Shown here piece by piece: positions 52,420-63,825 of a stretch of DNA of 64,000 bases (within the stretch, counting starts at the first letter, position 1; every line of letters starts with the position of its first letter). This stretch comes from Phymatolithon calcareum. Taxonomy: Eukaryota; Rhodophyta; Florideophyceae; Hapalidiales. The translations under genes were made by a program, and so were the position numbers. The stretch is taken from positions 124,001-188,000 of the forward strand of contig OZ345371.1 in assembly GCA_977006965.1 (NCBI GenBank). The letters are read 5' to 3'. The notes under the pieces are model-generated. The model saw nothing but the letters and a program-made list of their open reading frames with translations. It did not search any database and was not told the DNA's origin.

Positions 52420-55216
52420 CCTGCTGGTGGGTCGTACGGTACGCCGATCGGGATTTTAACTGTCCGACCCTCTTCTTCCAACGACCAGACTTTGTCTGTT
52501 GCTTGTAGGCATCGCTTTTTTGACACCATACATTCTTTCGCTTGTTTCAGAGCTTCTTTAAGGTGTTCCTCTTCCCCGAGATACCCAATGTCCTGTGATA
52601 CGTCTTACAGATCTTCTTCTTTTCCCTGGTATTCTTCTGAAAGCTCCAGGAACTTCCTCCGTCTTAGCAAGCTTAAGGCAAACCTTTGAGCCTGGTGCGT
52701 TCTCCTCAACTGTGCGCTGACGAGATGGCAGAGCACTCGCATTCTCTCCATTCGATACTCTGCATATTTTCCGGAAAAGTATCTTTAGAAAAGGCCTTCT
52801 GCTGCTTCAATTGCCGATAGTAGTCGTTTCGTGATCGGTGTCAGGTGAATGGCATACTCCCATTTAGGGAGAATCAACGACTTGAAAATCCTGATGCACG
52901 TGGTTGGCTGGAGTCCTCTGACGTTCAAGCCAATTTGGCGGAGTTTGTGTATGCATCCCAGCGCATTCCGAACTTTTGAGATTGCTGTATCTTCGGTGAC
53001 TCCGTTGTTGTTGATACTGATCCCGAGGTACGACAGACTCCAGGCTTGGTGCAGCTCTTTTCCTGCAAGGAATAATTTCTTCTTTGGAGTCCTTTGTACT
53101 TAAGGACATCTCTCTTTCCTGGCTCCATGTTCCATTTCATGAAGTTCTCGGCTGCCCACTTCGTAGATATGTCCAATAGTTTTTGCAATCCTTTTGCATT
53201 CTTTTCCTGAAAAAGAACGTCATCCGCAAATAGCTGCGCTAGGTGGTCAGACACTGTTCTTGTTACTTGGGCGGCAGCTTCCGCGAACTTATCCATGAAT
53301 ATGTTATATAGGCACGTACTAAGCGGGGAGCCCTAAGGAATACCTCGGTCGAAAATGCACCATGTTTTCGTTTCATCTCCTGCCGACGTGATCCACGATG
53401 GTTCCATCAGGTAAGATACCATCTTTGTTATGTGCATCGGCAACTTTTTCTTCAGTCGCTCGAGGAGGATATCCCTCGGGACGCTGTCATACGCTGCTGA
53501 CAAGTCAAGTACAGCGACGAACGGGTGACCATTTTGCATAGTATTCTTTTTGCGAAATATGGCCAAATATGTGCTCTTGTCTCTCCGAAAACCCAGTTGT
53601 GCTCTGTGAAACCGGTAGTGATCCCTTATTCCCTATTCTACAAATCGTGTCCTCGAACCGTAGACGTCAGTTCAGTCGAGTGGGATAAAAGGGCGGAATC
53701 GATTATCTTCCTGGCCTGAGTCAGTAGAGAGATAGGCCAGTAGTTTGCCGTAATGTGTGCTGGACCTTTCTTGTATAGGGGAATAAGTGTTGCTTGCCGC
53801 TATTGTCGTGAGAGGCACCTCAGTCGCCCGCATGTCTCCCACAGAACCAGAATCAATTCGAAACCGACCTCCTTGTTTGCGTGTAGCATCTCCACAGCAA
53901 CGCCGTCTGGGCCTACAGCTTTCCCTCTTGGCGCTCTGTTAAAGGCTCTTCGAAGATGCCTCCTCATTGCTCTGTTAACGGTAAACCTTTCAAGGGTCAC
54001 ATTCCAATCCTTCTCCGCTTTGCAAACGTTCGAGATGTACGCGGAAAACTTGCTCGAGTGTACTGGGGCTCCTAGGGCCCGGTTCTTACCAGTTCGTCGC
54101 TCCTTGGACTTCATAAACTTGCTCGCGACATTTGCAGCCTAAGTGGGGCCGATCTTCTCGATTCCTGGTATATATTTCAAATTGGTCCTCCTTCGATTAC
54201 CGTACCTTTTTCTGGATCAGCGCTTTGACCTTTTTCAGCTCAGCTTTGTCTGCTTGGAGACCCATCCTTTGTACCCTTTTGTAAATCCTTCTTCTTTTCT
54301 TGGCTAATTGATCGAGCTCTCTGTTCCAGAACGTCTTGTATCGTCCCGACCTGGGCTTGTCGGAGGTCCAGGGCTTTGTGATCTTGACGCGTAGAATTTT
54401 GTACCAAGCATTGAGGTCATCTTCATTTATACAAGCGCGCAGTTTTTGGATCATCTCTGGGGCCCACGAGGATATTTCCGCACTGGCTTGTGCCGCTCGT
54501 TCTGGGCATTTTCTTGCTGCTCTTGAACTTTTCCTTCTGCGGTGCGACAATTTTGTGATTCAAGAATCGCATTCGAACCGCTGTGTGCCCTGTTTTACCA
54601 TCCCATGATCCGTTCTGAACATACGGAACTTCAGCTTCCGCTGACCTTGTAAGAAATATGTCGATACTGCTTCTCCCTTGATCTGTCAAGAATGTGGGGC
54701 TGCTCGCAGTCCTTATTCTCGAGTTGTGCCTCGCCCACGATACAATCTTAGTCCCCCTCCAGTTTCCCTTATAGTCCCAAAGTCTGTGTCTCGCGTTCAG
54801 TTCACCCATGATGACAGCTTTTCCACGGCAGTACTTGTGGAGGTAAGAAGACACCTGTCGTAGTCTTCTTGTTTGGCTGAAGGCGAAATGTACACAACGA
54901 CCATGGTTATGTTTGAGATATTGGCCACCACTGCTTTGTGCACTTTTGTCACTGTCTTGAAGAGCACTTTTGTGGGTGTTCCTGGCCTAGTTATGAGTGC
55001 AACTCCACCACGAGGTCTATCTCCTTCTTTCCGTGGTCTTGTAGCGCAAATTTGGTCATAGTTAACCCTTATCGCAGTGTCTTCTTTTTAGAATGTCTCA
55101 CACAGCCCCAATACCTGTATGTGATGCCGTTCCATCAGGGCTTCAACCATGGCTGATGTTTCCAACCAACCTCCCACGTTAAAAGTACATAATTCAATGC
55201 GGTTTCCTATGATCAT
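52420..55216 (-). pseudogene. LINE ORF2: endonuclease and reverse transcriptase, broken
   Basis: It starts at ATG 55216, overlapping the ORF1 stop. Endonuclease: ELCTFNVGGW, LGLCET, GGVALITRPG, YISPSAKQ, VIMGELNARHRLWD, SSIDIFLT, GHTAVRM (the usual GDFN and SDH motifs are altered). RT: GKAVGPDGVAVEML, VAVLDLSAAYDSVPR, RGIP-stop-GSPLS and LFADDVLF. Breaks: TAA at 55088-55090, a TAG at 53333-53335 exactly where the invariant Gln of the RGIPQGSPLS motif belongs, and several frameshifts between 53.3 and 54.9 kb. A coiled-coil-like C-terminal part (SEEYQGKEED, HLKEALKQAKE) recurs at 56.6 kb. Non-functional. Confidence 0.75.
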
Positions 55217-55968
55217 TGTTCCTCATTTCCTTCAGCTTCCCTGTGCGATGCTGGTGGGTGGATTACTTTGTCGTCGTCTATGACGGTTTTTTGGCTGTTT
55301 TCGTCTCTGCTGCTAGTGACTTGCGTTGGAGACGCCCTTGGGTTCTCACTGACATTGTCCTGCACATCATTTTCCCCATCGCACTGTTCTTCATTGCTTG
55401 AAAGTTGTGGTAGGGGGGCGCTCTGGGGCTCTTCGGGGTTTGTGCTGAACTGAGCCCCCGAGTTGCAAGCTGACATACTCTGTGAGACGGAGGTCGTTGT
55501 GTTAGTTTCTGATGGTGCTTTTTGTATGTCTGGAACTCTTCCATACGGTGACATGACATTCTTCATGTCAAGGTCTGCGACATCAAAGAACTTGATGTGG
55601 TCCTCTGCCTTTCGCTGGTTAATTCTATACCACTGGCGGGTGCGAAAATCCGCCGTTGCTCCAGCATACCTTTTCATGCGCTTTCGGATTCCGTATACGT
55701 TTTTCAGCGCCCGGTCTTTTTCAGTGAGTCTTTGCGAGCGGGATACAGATTCATCGAAGAGATTGTAGTTCGGTTCGTGCCTAAGTCCAGATGCTTTTAG
55801 CGAGGCAATAGCCCTTAAGCATGTTACACCATGCATGGGTGTACCCGGCACATCGACGAAGTGACATGCGTCCCATTTGCTGATGGCTCGAAACAATTTT
55901 CTCAGGATCAGAAAACCATTCAGTCGATCTCTGGGGGTGAGAGACTTTTGAGTTGTATGATTATGTTC
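55213..55968 (-). CDS. LINE ORF1 protein
   Basis: The frame is open from an in-frame stop at 55969-55971 to TGA at 55213-55215. No clear ATG near its start (first Met is in PGTPMHGV), so the 5' end may be truncated. It contains LTPRDRLNGFLILRKLFRAI, CHFVDVPGTP, a basic middle (RKRMKRYAGATADFRTRQW) and an acidic, serine/threonine-rich tail. LINE ORF1 proteins usually bind RNA; no RRM or zinc knuckle is recognised here. Its TGA overlaps the ORF2 start as ATGA. Confidence 0.55.
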   Translation of the reverse strand, partial: EHNHTTQKSLTPRDRLNGFLILRKLFRAISKWDACHFVDVPGTPMHGVTCLRAIASLKASGLRHEPNYNLFDESVSRSQRLTEKDRALKNVYGIRKRMKRYAGATADFRTRQWYRINQRKAEDHIKFFDVADLDMKNVMSPYGRVPDIQKAPSETNTTTSVSQSMSACNSGAQFSTNPEEPQSAPLPQLSSNEEQCDGENDVQDNVSENPRASPTQVTSSRDENSQKTVIDDDKVIHPPASHREAEGNEEQ

Positions 55969-55970
55969 TC

Positions 55971-56189
55971 AAGGGACACATTTCGTGTGTCAGTGGGGTT
56001 GCAATGAGCTTTATTTTCTTATGCCTTGATAATCGTGAGGTCAGGAAATGGAATGTGAAGAAAGGTGCCTAAATTGGGAAAATCCGATACGCAAGGGACA
56101 GCGTAACTTTTTGATTCCGTACAATGGGTCAACTATGAGTACAAACGACTGCACTTGTTACTAGAGAAATACGAATCAAAAGGTCATGG
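55971..56189. other. Short unassigned gap
   Basis: Lies between the 5' end of the LINE and the 3' end of a truncated relative. May hold part of the LINE 5' untranslated region. Confidence 0.2.
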
Positions 56190-56860
56190 GCGATATGCAA
56201 GGATTAATTTAAAAGCTCCCAACGCCTCACTCATTAGCAACAGGGCACGTGTTTCAAACGGTTTTCTAATGTAGCGTAGTCTGGTAACTCTTACCTCCTT
56301 GATCCGTATACTTACACTACCCGGAGTACGTGTGAGTCGTTTACACGCATCTTCCACATTAGGGCCCGACTGCGATGATGACAAAATGCGTTGGAGCGAA
56401 ACCAGCTCAATTACCGCTGTGATACCGTAGTACTCACCAAGTGTTGATTTGCTCCACAATGGTGCTCTAATAAATATCAGCCTGGGACATCGCAGTCGTG
56501 CCGTCCTTCCCTTAAGCAGAGGATCCCTGATAGTTGGCCTATGCATTGGGAATCGTCACTGATCTTCCATTTTCACTGCGCCCATACCTAGATACTTCTC
56601 TTCTTCGGTTCTCCTTCGACACTCCACCATATTTTGCCTTTTGCAAAACTTTTCTGAAGTCGTCAAAATCCTTGAGACGATCAATGACCTTCGCTGCTTC
56701 CACTATGTCCTCCTCTCTACCAGAATATTCTTCTGTCTCTTCGAGGCGCTTCTTGTGCATTAGCACGCGCAAGAAGAACATTTTCGCTTAATGTCTTATT
56801 CCATTTGTGGAGGTTCTAGGCGATATAAGACTTGAATTCGGCGGTGTCGGTGCTCTGCAT
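56190..56860 (-). mobile_element. 5'-truncated LINE F3 copy
   Basis: The minus strand reads KKRLEETEEYSGREED, then FRKVLQKAKYGGVSKENRRR and SENGRSVTIPNA, matching the C-terminal part of the LINE ORF2 at 52.5-52.7 kb. Further 3' sequence (GRTARLRCPRLIFIRAPLWS when translated, matched near 51.55 kb) and the family tail GCGTTGGGAGCTTTTAAAT follow. It lies head-to-tail with the LINE at 51.3-56 kb. Confidence 0.65.
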
Positions 56861-56879
56861 ACTTTCCGAAAGAAGATCA

Positions 56880-56990
56880 TGAGTGACCAGACTCCGGTAC
56901 ATTAGAACACAAATCGAAAATATAGCCCTGTTACTCCTAGGTGAGGTGTTGGAGTTTTTAAATAAATCATTACATATACCCTTGTCTTCC
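56880..56990 (+). mobile_element. LINE F3 tail, plus orientation
   Basis: GTTACTCCTAGGTGAGGTGT, GGAGTTTTTAAATAAATC and TTACATATACCC, the same tail as at 41.8 and 17.84 kb. Confidence 0.55.
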
Positions 56991-57098
56991 CGCGGGTGTT
57001 ATTCCTTGACTTCGAAACTGCGACACCACAGTCATTTTGCAGTGGCGTTTGCATTTTATGGATGCGTTCTCCTGTTTTCTATATCTGCTTGGACTTGC

Positions 57099-57596
57099 TG
57101 TCGCTGGTCTTCAAGATGGTAAGCCGCGGACCGCTAATTACGACGTTCGCGGGTTGATGAACTTGACTGAACCGTATATCGATACGATTCACTTGTTGTA
57201 CACGGAGTGGAACGGGAAAGCGCTCCGGTCATGGACAGGGACAGAACTTGGGCCGGTAACCTGCAAGTGCCAATCGCAATGCTCGTCGGAGCACTATTAC
57301 GTTTCGCGGAGATGCCAACCGATCGTCGAATCGCTAGCTGGTGTCTCCCCCTACTCGCGACGTAGGGTACGGGGTCTCGCCTCCCGCTTGTGGCGAACGT
57401 TGGTTCTTCACAGAGATGGTGGGATGAATGAAAAGGACTTTACCTTGACGATGGAAATGGTTTGAACTTGATGGTCCCTCTTTCTCCCTCGCGTCGGCAT
57501 CGTCGACTATGCTAAAGTATGCCTCGAGATAAAGCTATCATACGATGATCCCGCGCAGTAAGTGTAAGCTAGGTCTCTTCTACCAATGGATGCCTG
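57099..57596 (-). repeat. 3' LTR of the Copia element
   Basis: Begins TGTCGCTGGTCTTCAAG on the plus strand and ends ...ATGGATGCCTG. Offset to the other LTR is 5388 bp. A diverged LTR of the same family is at 25276-25682. Confidence 0.9.
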
Positions 57597-57662
57597 GCGC
57601 TTTGCTATCCAGGCTAACAACCTTGTTGCCCACGTGTATATCGAACCAAGACAACAAACTTA

Positions 57663-60600
57663 CTATTCTTGCGACACTGGCGGAACTTCGATTTTGTCGA
57701 AGGTTCGTTTTCCTCCTTCTCCAGTGTTGAAGATCTCATCTCTTTCAATCCACGACTCGGCCCTAGGGATAAACTTGTTAGATGAAATAACTTTAGCCAA
57801 ACTGTTGTTGCGCTTCGTGACTTTTGTAAGTCCATCCGCTGGATTACAATCCCCTGAAATCCAGACAAAGTCGTTGATGTCCCTCTTCTCGAACGCTTCG
57901 CGAATGAGGCTTAAGTCAATTAACAGTCGTTTCTCAGTCGTTTGAGCCAATGTAACGGAGACAGAGAATAACGAGCGAGAGTCAGTTTCTAGGGTCAAAT
58001 TGACCTGACTTCTTCCGGTACAGCGTTGCATTGTGTCACGAATAGTGAAGCCGAGGTCGAATCCTTCTATCAAAGCGAACAACTCAGCGGACAAAACGCT
58101 TCTGCAAACGCGCTTACTCTTCATCGAAACGAAATGCACAACGTTGCAATCACCAGTGGTCTTGTCACGTAGCATGACAACAACTCCCAGCTGGGACGAA
58201 TGATCTCGATTAGTCGCGAACGCAGCTTCAAAGCAAACAAATACTTCCGCTCTGTTGGGATTGATTTTGATGAACGATAGACCAAAGTGACCAGTGTTCG
58301 GGGATGCAATTTGGATGAGTTTCTGCAGAAGTTGCAGGAATCTTTCCGCTCTTCGTGAAAGATTTTCGGTGTAACTTGTGATAGCTTCGAAACATGAATT
58401 AGCACCTCTGGAAGCGTGGAATATGCTCCATACGCGTACTTTGCCTTTGTACTCCGGAATAAATCGAAAGATGCACTATTGTCTTTGGGCATTGCCGGCA
58501 TATCAGAGATATACTTCTCTTGAGACATGCGGTAGCCGTTCGGAATTCGAGAGATATGAAGGCCGTTAAACTTCACAATACTTGGTCCAATTTCTGTTCT
58601 TCCAGTATTCGGGAATGCTGAAGAAGAAAGTTCTTCTTGCTCCGAAAATGTTGATGTGCCGCTAAATAGAGTGTCATCAACCTGAAGTCCAACAAGTCCG
58701 TCTGGAGAGTTACTTTCTACAAAGATCGAGTAAACCAGACACGTATCCATTGGAATTGACGACATGCCAAGCTTTTCTTTGTGGTAATTCAAGTAGGTAT
58801 TAAACCAGTGAATTGGCGACTCAGGCATTCCGTATAAAGGACGAATAATTTTGAGAACAGCATTATCCAGGCCAATTTCCTTTGGAGGACGTACAAAAAC
58901 GGGTCTTCTTAACACGGTGGTAGATTGTAGAAACGCTTTGGTCACATCGCGTGTGTACAATGGTAGGTCATACATGGCCCAAAGTGCAACCAGTATGCGA
59001 AGCGAACTCCGTTTCACTGTGGGAGCAGCAGTAAATAGACGATGCTCGTCATCGTTGAATGCAGCCACACAAAAACGAGACTTCTTCTTGCCGGTTTGTT
59101 TCACTGAATCGACGAATACAGAATTATAGAGGCGATGGCCTCGAGTCTCCTCGTGCGCGACGATCTGAAACGTACGCATGGATTCCAGTCCGCGCAATTC
59201 TTCTAACCTTGACTCGGAGAAATCCTCACGGGACTTTTCTTTCCCAACAAATGCCTGCACACCGCCATCGGTAATTGACATAAGACAGATTGACTCGGAA
59301 GGAGGATTGGCAATTTCGCTGTTTCCTTCTGGTTTCAGTTCCGCAGGGTCATAAAACTGGCTAACGCAGTGTATCCCAAATGAGCTAATCTTTCCACTCG
59401 GTAGAACGACTTGAACTTCATTGTCCTTCACGGACGACAGACTGTACGTTTCCCATCCATGCTTCTCACGATGAACCAAAACGTCAGATCCAGGTGGAAG
59501 ACGGCGCAGTTTCTCGATTTCGCGCATGCTCGGTTCGTGATATTTGCGCACACTGTCCTTAATAATTCTCCTTGCTTTCATCTTGGTCGCGAGAGCAGTG
59601 CAGTCTTGAATTATCTTGGCTCGCTCAGCCATGCTTCCAAGATTACCACTCCGGGGTAGCTTTGGATAAACTCCGAAAACCACGGTTGTTGGACATATAC
59701 CCGAGTCGGAATCAGGAACGTCATTGATGGCACGGAAAGTGAGTGAGAGTCTGTCGGCAGAACAAATTTTCGGTAGATCCGCCTTCAACTTCTCGTACAC
59801 TGACCGAACGACTGCGTGCCTGCGTTCAATAGAACCGATACACTGGTGCGCTTCCGTCGGAATTCCCTTCATGATAATTCCCAACTCATCTGCAGCTTCC
59901 CCGAACTCAGCAGCTGTAAAGTTAGATCCTTAGTCATGCACAAGAATATCAGGAGCGCCGGCGTAAACGTTTATCCAACAACGGCGGAGTGCTTTCCAAG
60001 CCTCGGCAGCGCTCATATTTCGGAGGAAGCAGCTTTGCTGAAATAGTGTTCCTGTGCATAGCACGTGCAGCACGTATCCGTCAGATAGCTTCATAACATC
60101 CAACTCGATGACATTATTGAATTCGCCTGTGCACAGGTTCTTGACTGAGAAGAGAAACCGTTTGGGCTTCATTCGTCCGAATTGACATGCCGTACAGTAA
60201 CGCACCAGCTCCTCAATTCCCTTCCGCGTACCGCGAGGCAAATCATCGATCTTGGCAGCTTCGATTATTTTCATGTGCTTATCGACACTAGGATGGCCAA
60301 GACTACGATGCATGGTCTTGAGCTGGGCCTCAGTAAAGAAGCTTTGGTGACAGAAATTGAGAAACGGTAATCCATTTCGCATCACAACCGATTCGCTGAA
60401 TCCATCGAAGAGACGAGTGACACTCTTGTACATCGTTTGGTAATTGAGTCCAATATCGTCCAAATCCTAATGGGAGATGAGTATCGGGGTTGAACCAGGG
60501 AGAATGTGCAGATCAATCTCATAAATAAGACCGCCAAACATGAATGAAAACTTCATGCAACCAAACGTCTGAACTTGTGGGCCATCCCCAATGCCTCAAA

Positions 60601-62460
60601 TACGATAAGTCATAGCCCCATAGTTTGGAGAGGTTGGTTCCGCACTAGCTGCTTGTGCGCTGCGGACGATTGCATGTCCAATAGTGGAGTACTTTGATGA
60701 ACCTGTGTCAATGACAGCGCCATCAATCACAAACGCCTTGTGGTCACGCCGAATGCCCAGACATGCCATGGCACGCACAGAGCTTACATGATATGCCACA
60801 GCTAAATTCCCTGTCGCATTGTTGTCGTCCTCCGTATCACTTCCACTGTCATCAATACCGTTCTCACTGGATGACGTGGATTCATCGTCACTGGCATCTA
60901 CAATAAGCGCTTGTGCGACATGAGAAAGAAGGGCAGAGGTACGCTGGCGGTGCTTTGACGAATGGCATCCCTTCTTGTAACATAAAATACAAACATCGGG
61001 GGGAACGAATTTCTTGGGACGGAACCGTCTCTGTCGTCGTCCCGGTCCTTTGCCATGCCCACGGAGAGAGGCTTCCTTGCGCCTGTTATGGAGCTCACGG
61101 TCGACATAATATCCGAGAGAGTCCAATAGCGATGTTCCACTCTTCTCTGCTGTGGCGTTATAAGCTGCATTTCCATTACCAGCACGTATCGCAGCTCGAT
61201 CCGCCTCAAGGGCACAACTTCTTAAAACAGCCATTAGAGATTGCAAATCATCCGGAGGATTTTGGCATACCACGGCGAAGATTGGGTTTCCCGAACGGAC
61301 GATATAATCTTGCCGCAAACTATGTCATCCGACCCTGGACCTGTGCGTATGTCGGACAAATTGGTGATTTGCACGAACAAATCATTTAAAACTTCTTCAT
61401 TGGAGCTTGGAAGACTTTTCATTTCGCGCGACTGCTTAACGAATTGGAACGAGAGTTCATGCCAGATCTCATCATTCACTCGCTTTGCTCTTTGCCCGAG
61501 AAAATGTTTCTCTAAATTGTCGATAGCCTCGTCGGTGGTTTAGCAGAACCTCGAACTCTGTCCATAAAATAGACCAGGGCAGCGTCTTTGAGGAAGACGT
61601 TTTGCATTAGGCGGAGAAGCAAAAATTGGTCATCTTTCTCAATTCCAGAAAATGTGCATGCGTCCATAAAGGTTGAATACCTTCTTCTTAGAGGTTCGCT
61701 GGGCGCTCCGGTATAACGCATTTCTCTAGGAAACAATTTAGAGACATCCGATGGTCTAGGGCGACTGTGTGATGAGCCTCGAGATTCACTGTGGGGACGA
61801 GGGCTATTTAGACGAGATGCATTCGCAGAAAATGTTCCAAGGCCTGCCTCCCCAGTATGTGCACCGATGGTGTCTATAGGTCTTATTAGAGGCACATTTG
61901 ACGGTGACGGAGGCTGAGTAGTTGCACCTACATCAGATGACACATCCAAGGATGGTACAATTTCCGGTAGTCCTGCCTTGTTCGTCTCCAGATATCCCAT
62001 TAATGCTTTGGACATTGATTTGTAAACCCTTGGAAAGAAGTTCGTCACGAAGATTGACCAAGGTTTTCTTGTTCAGCGAAGTGAAATGAGATTCGTTCCA
62101 ATGGCGAAAATCGCCAAAGAACATTTCGCCGACATCCGAAAGATCATCTGTTCCATAAAAATCAACTGCTTCATACACATAATCACAAAATTCCTTCTTG
62201 GTGCGAGAGTGGGGATCAACTAGGGTGTCGTAGCAATTGTCAGGATCGAACGGATTCAGAGCTTGTGCTGCGGCAGCAATCTCTTCGGCGATAGTTGTAC
62301 GTGCGGAGCGATTACCCGGTTGCCCGGTATTGCCTTGAGCGGTGAGAAACATTTGCGTCAAAGCCGCAATCAGGGCTTTAATTTCATTGATCTCATTACG
62401 AACATCCGGAGGAGTTCGGGGTTCATCTTCACCCGCGATAGGGGAAAATGTGTTCGACAT
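57663..62460 (-). pseudogene. Copia gag-pol, interrupted
   Basis: Gag starts MSNTFSPIAGEDE at 62460 and continues through frames joined near 62030, 61500 and 61300. It reaches a zinc-knuckle-like CILCYKKGCHSSKH and the protease motif FVIDGAVIDTGSS. Pol continues in one frame: HRSLGHPSVDKH and CTACQFG (integrase zinc domain), ELDVMKLSDG, LVHD-stop-GSNF, SIERRH (core D, D, E), RT with YTRDVTKAFLQ and LQVDDTLFSG, then a frameshift near 58352 into RNase H (ETDSRSLFS, ending 57663). In-frame stops: TGA 60596-60598, TAG 60467-60469, TAA 59930-59932. The last sits beside the second integrase aspartate. This copy cannot make a full polyprotein. Confidence 0.85.
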
Positions 62461-62486
62461 CTTGACGAATCAGGCTTACTGATCAG

Positions 62487-62984
62487 TGTCGCTGGTCTTC
62501 AAGATGGTAAGCCGCGGACCGCTAATTACGACGTTCGCGGGTTGATGAACTTGACTGAACCGTATATCGATACGATTCACTTGTTGTACACGGAGTGGAA
62601 CTGGAAAGCGCTCCGGTCGTGGACAGGGACAGAACTTGGGCCGGTAACCTGCAAGTGCCAATCGCAATGCTCGTCGGAGCACTATTACGTTTCGCGGAGA
62701 TGCCAACCGATCGTCGAATCGCTAGCTGGTGTCTCCCCCTACTCGCGACGTAGGGTACGGGGTCTCGCCTCCCGCTTGTGGCGAACGTTGGTTCTTCACA
62801 GAGATGGTGGGATGAATGAAAAGGACTTTACCTTGACGATGGAAATGGTTTGAACTTGATGGTCCCTCTTTCTCCCTCGCGTCGGCATCGTCGACTATGC
62901 TAAAGTATGCCTCGAGATAAAGCTATCATACGATGATCCCGCGCAGTAAGTGTAAGCTAGGTCTCTTCTACCAATGGATGCCTG
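62487..62984 (-). repeat. 5' LTR of the Copia element
   Basis: Pair of the LTR at 57099-57596, with about two differences (near 62595 and 62612). The following sequence (CTGATCAGTAAGCCTGATTC on the minus strand) is where a primer-binding site should be; no tRNA match is claimed. Confidence 0.9.
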
Positions 62985-63660
62985 CATATTCCCTACGTTT
63001 CATCCAGACGCTTGTCACCAGTGGAGCTGAAAGATCCAGGGTTTTCTGCAGCCTCTCGGGGAAGACGCGGTCGGGTCCAGATATTGGTTATATCGGCGCC
63101 CTCTTAATTGTATCCCTGGAAGACTTGTTGCACAGGCTTCTCTGCGGGTAAGCATCCGCAGTCAATTTAAGTCTTTCAACTGCTCCGTGCGAAGTGTCCA
63201 AGGCCTCAGAATCTACAGCTGGAGTAGAAAGAAACTAAAAAATTGCAATGAATGTGCTCTCTAAAACATGAGGGCGATAGGCGAACGGAACCGAGCGCCA
63301 GGTTTCCATTTCTTAACATACTACTCAGATGAAGATGTACTCCCAACCGAACGAGGAACTGGGCTCGATGCCGTGTCGGAACGTGTCTGTCGTTCTGTTT
63401 TGAAGATTCAGGAAGGGGAAGACATCGAATTTATGAGCATCCAAGACAGAGAACAGGAAGCCGCTTCTGTTTCTCAAGAGGAAATGAAACTTTGCGCAAG
63501 CGTCGATGCTGCAAACAGCGCATCCGAAATTATAGCCAGCATTGTTTTCCACTCAGACTCCTAGTCGAAAGTGTAAGTTTGATTTGCGTCACACACCGAG
63601 TCGTAATGTGTGACAAGCGTGGATTAAAACTGACGTATAACTTATGTCCCCATGTTAAAT
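62985..63660 (+). other. Flank with one hypothetical small frame
   Basis: The frame 63268-63564 (ATG, 98 codons, MRAIGERNRAPGF) encodes an acidic C-terminal half (IQEGEDIEF, DREQEAASVSQEEM). No domain; could be part of a gene disrupted by neighbouring insertions. Confidence 0.25.
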
Positions 63661-63825
63661 GGTAAACTATGGTTAGCTATTTCAACCTAATCCAATTGCT
63701 AATAATTTCGATAGTACTTAAGGACTTAATTCCTTGGTGGAAGTAAAAGGTCAAAGAACTGGTAATGTCAGTTTTAGCAAAATAACGCCATTGGATTATG
63801 TTGAAATAGATAACCATAGTTTACC
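63661..63825. mobile_element. Small inverted-repeat element (MITE-like)
   Basis: 36-bp arms, GGTAAACTATGGTTAGCTAT... at 63661-63696 and its complement at 63790-63825, with two mismatches and a 93-bp centre. No clear target duplication is seen, so it may be a hairpin rather than a transposon. Confidence 0.6.

Larger units (their letters stand above)
51270..55970 (-). mobile_element. LINE (family F3) with two reading frames, decayed
   Basis: Minus-strand order: ORF1 (55968-55213), ORF2 with apurinic-type endonuclease and reverse transcriptase (55216 to about 52420), then 3' sequence ending near 51270 with TTGGGAGCTTTTAAAATAAA. Shortened relatives at 56190-56860 (-), 56880-56990 (+), 41.8 kb (+) and 17.84 kb (+) share the 3' tail, as expected for 5' truncation during target-primed reverse transcription. 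Confidence 0.75.
57099..62984 (-). mobile_element. Copia-type LTR retrotransposon
   Basis: Direct repeats of 498 bp at 57099-57596 and 62487-62984 differ at about two positions by eye. The internal region codes on the minus strand in Copia order (gag, protease, integrase, RT, RNase H). The gag ATG (62460) is only about 27 bp from the 5' LTR. No clean 5-bp target duplication is seen: CTTGC precedes the left LTR while GCATA follows the right one. The shared LTR sequence runs past the CTACCA that would give TG...CA ends, so exact ends are uncertain. No obvious polypurine tract. Confidence 0.9.

Noticed and set aside
57099-57104. A 5-bp target duplication CTTGC/CCTGC for the Copia element
   Set aside because: It matches at four of five bases only, and would require placing the LTR end inside sequence shared by both LTRs.
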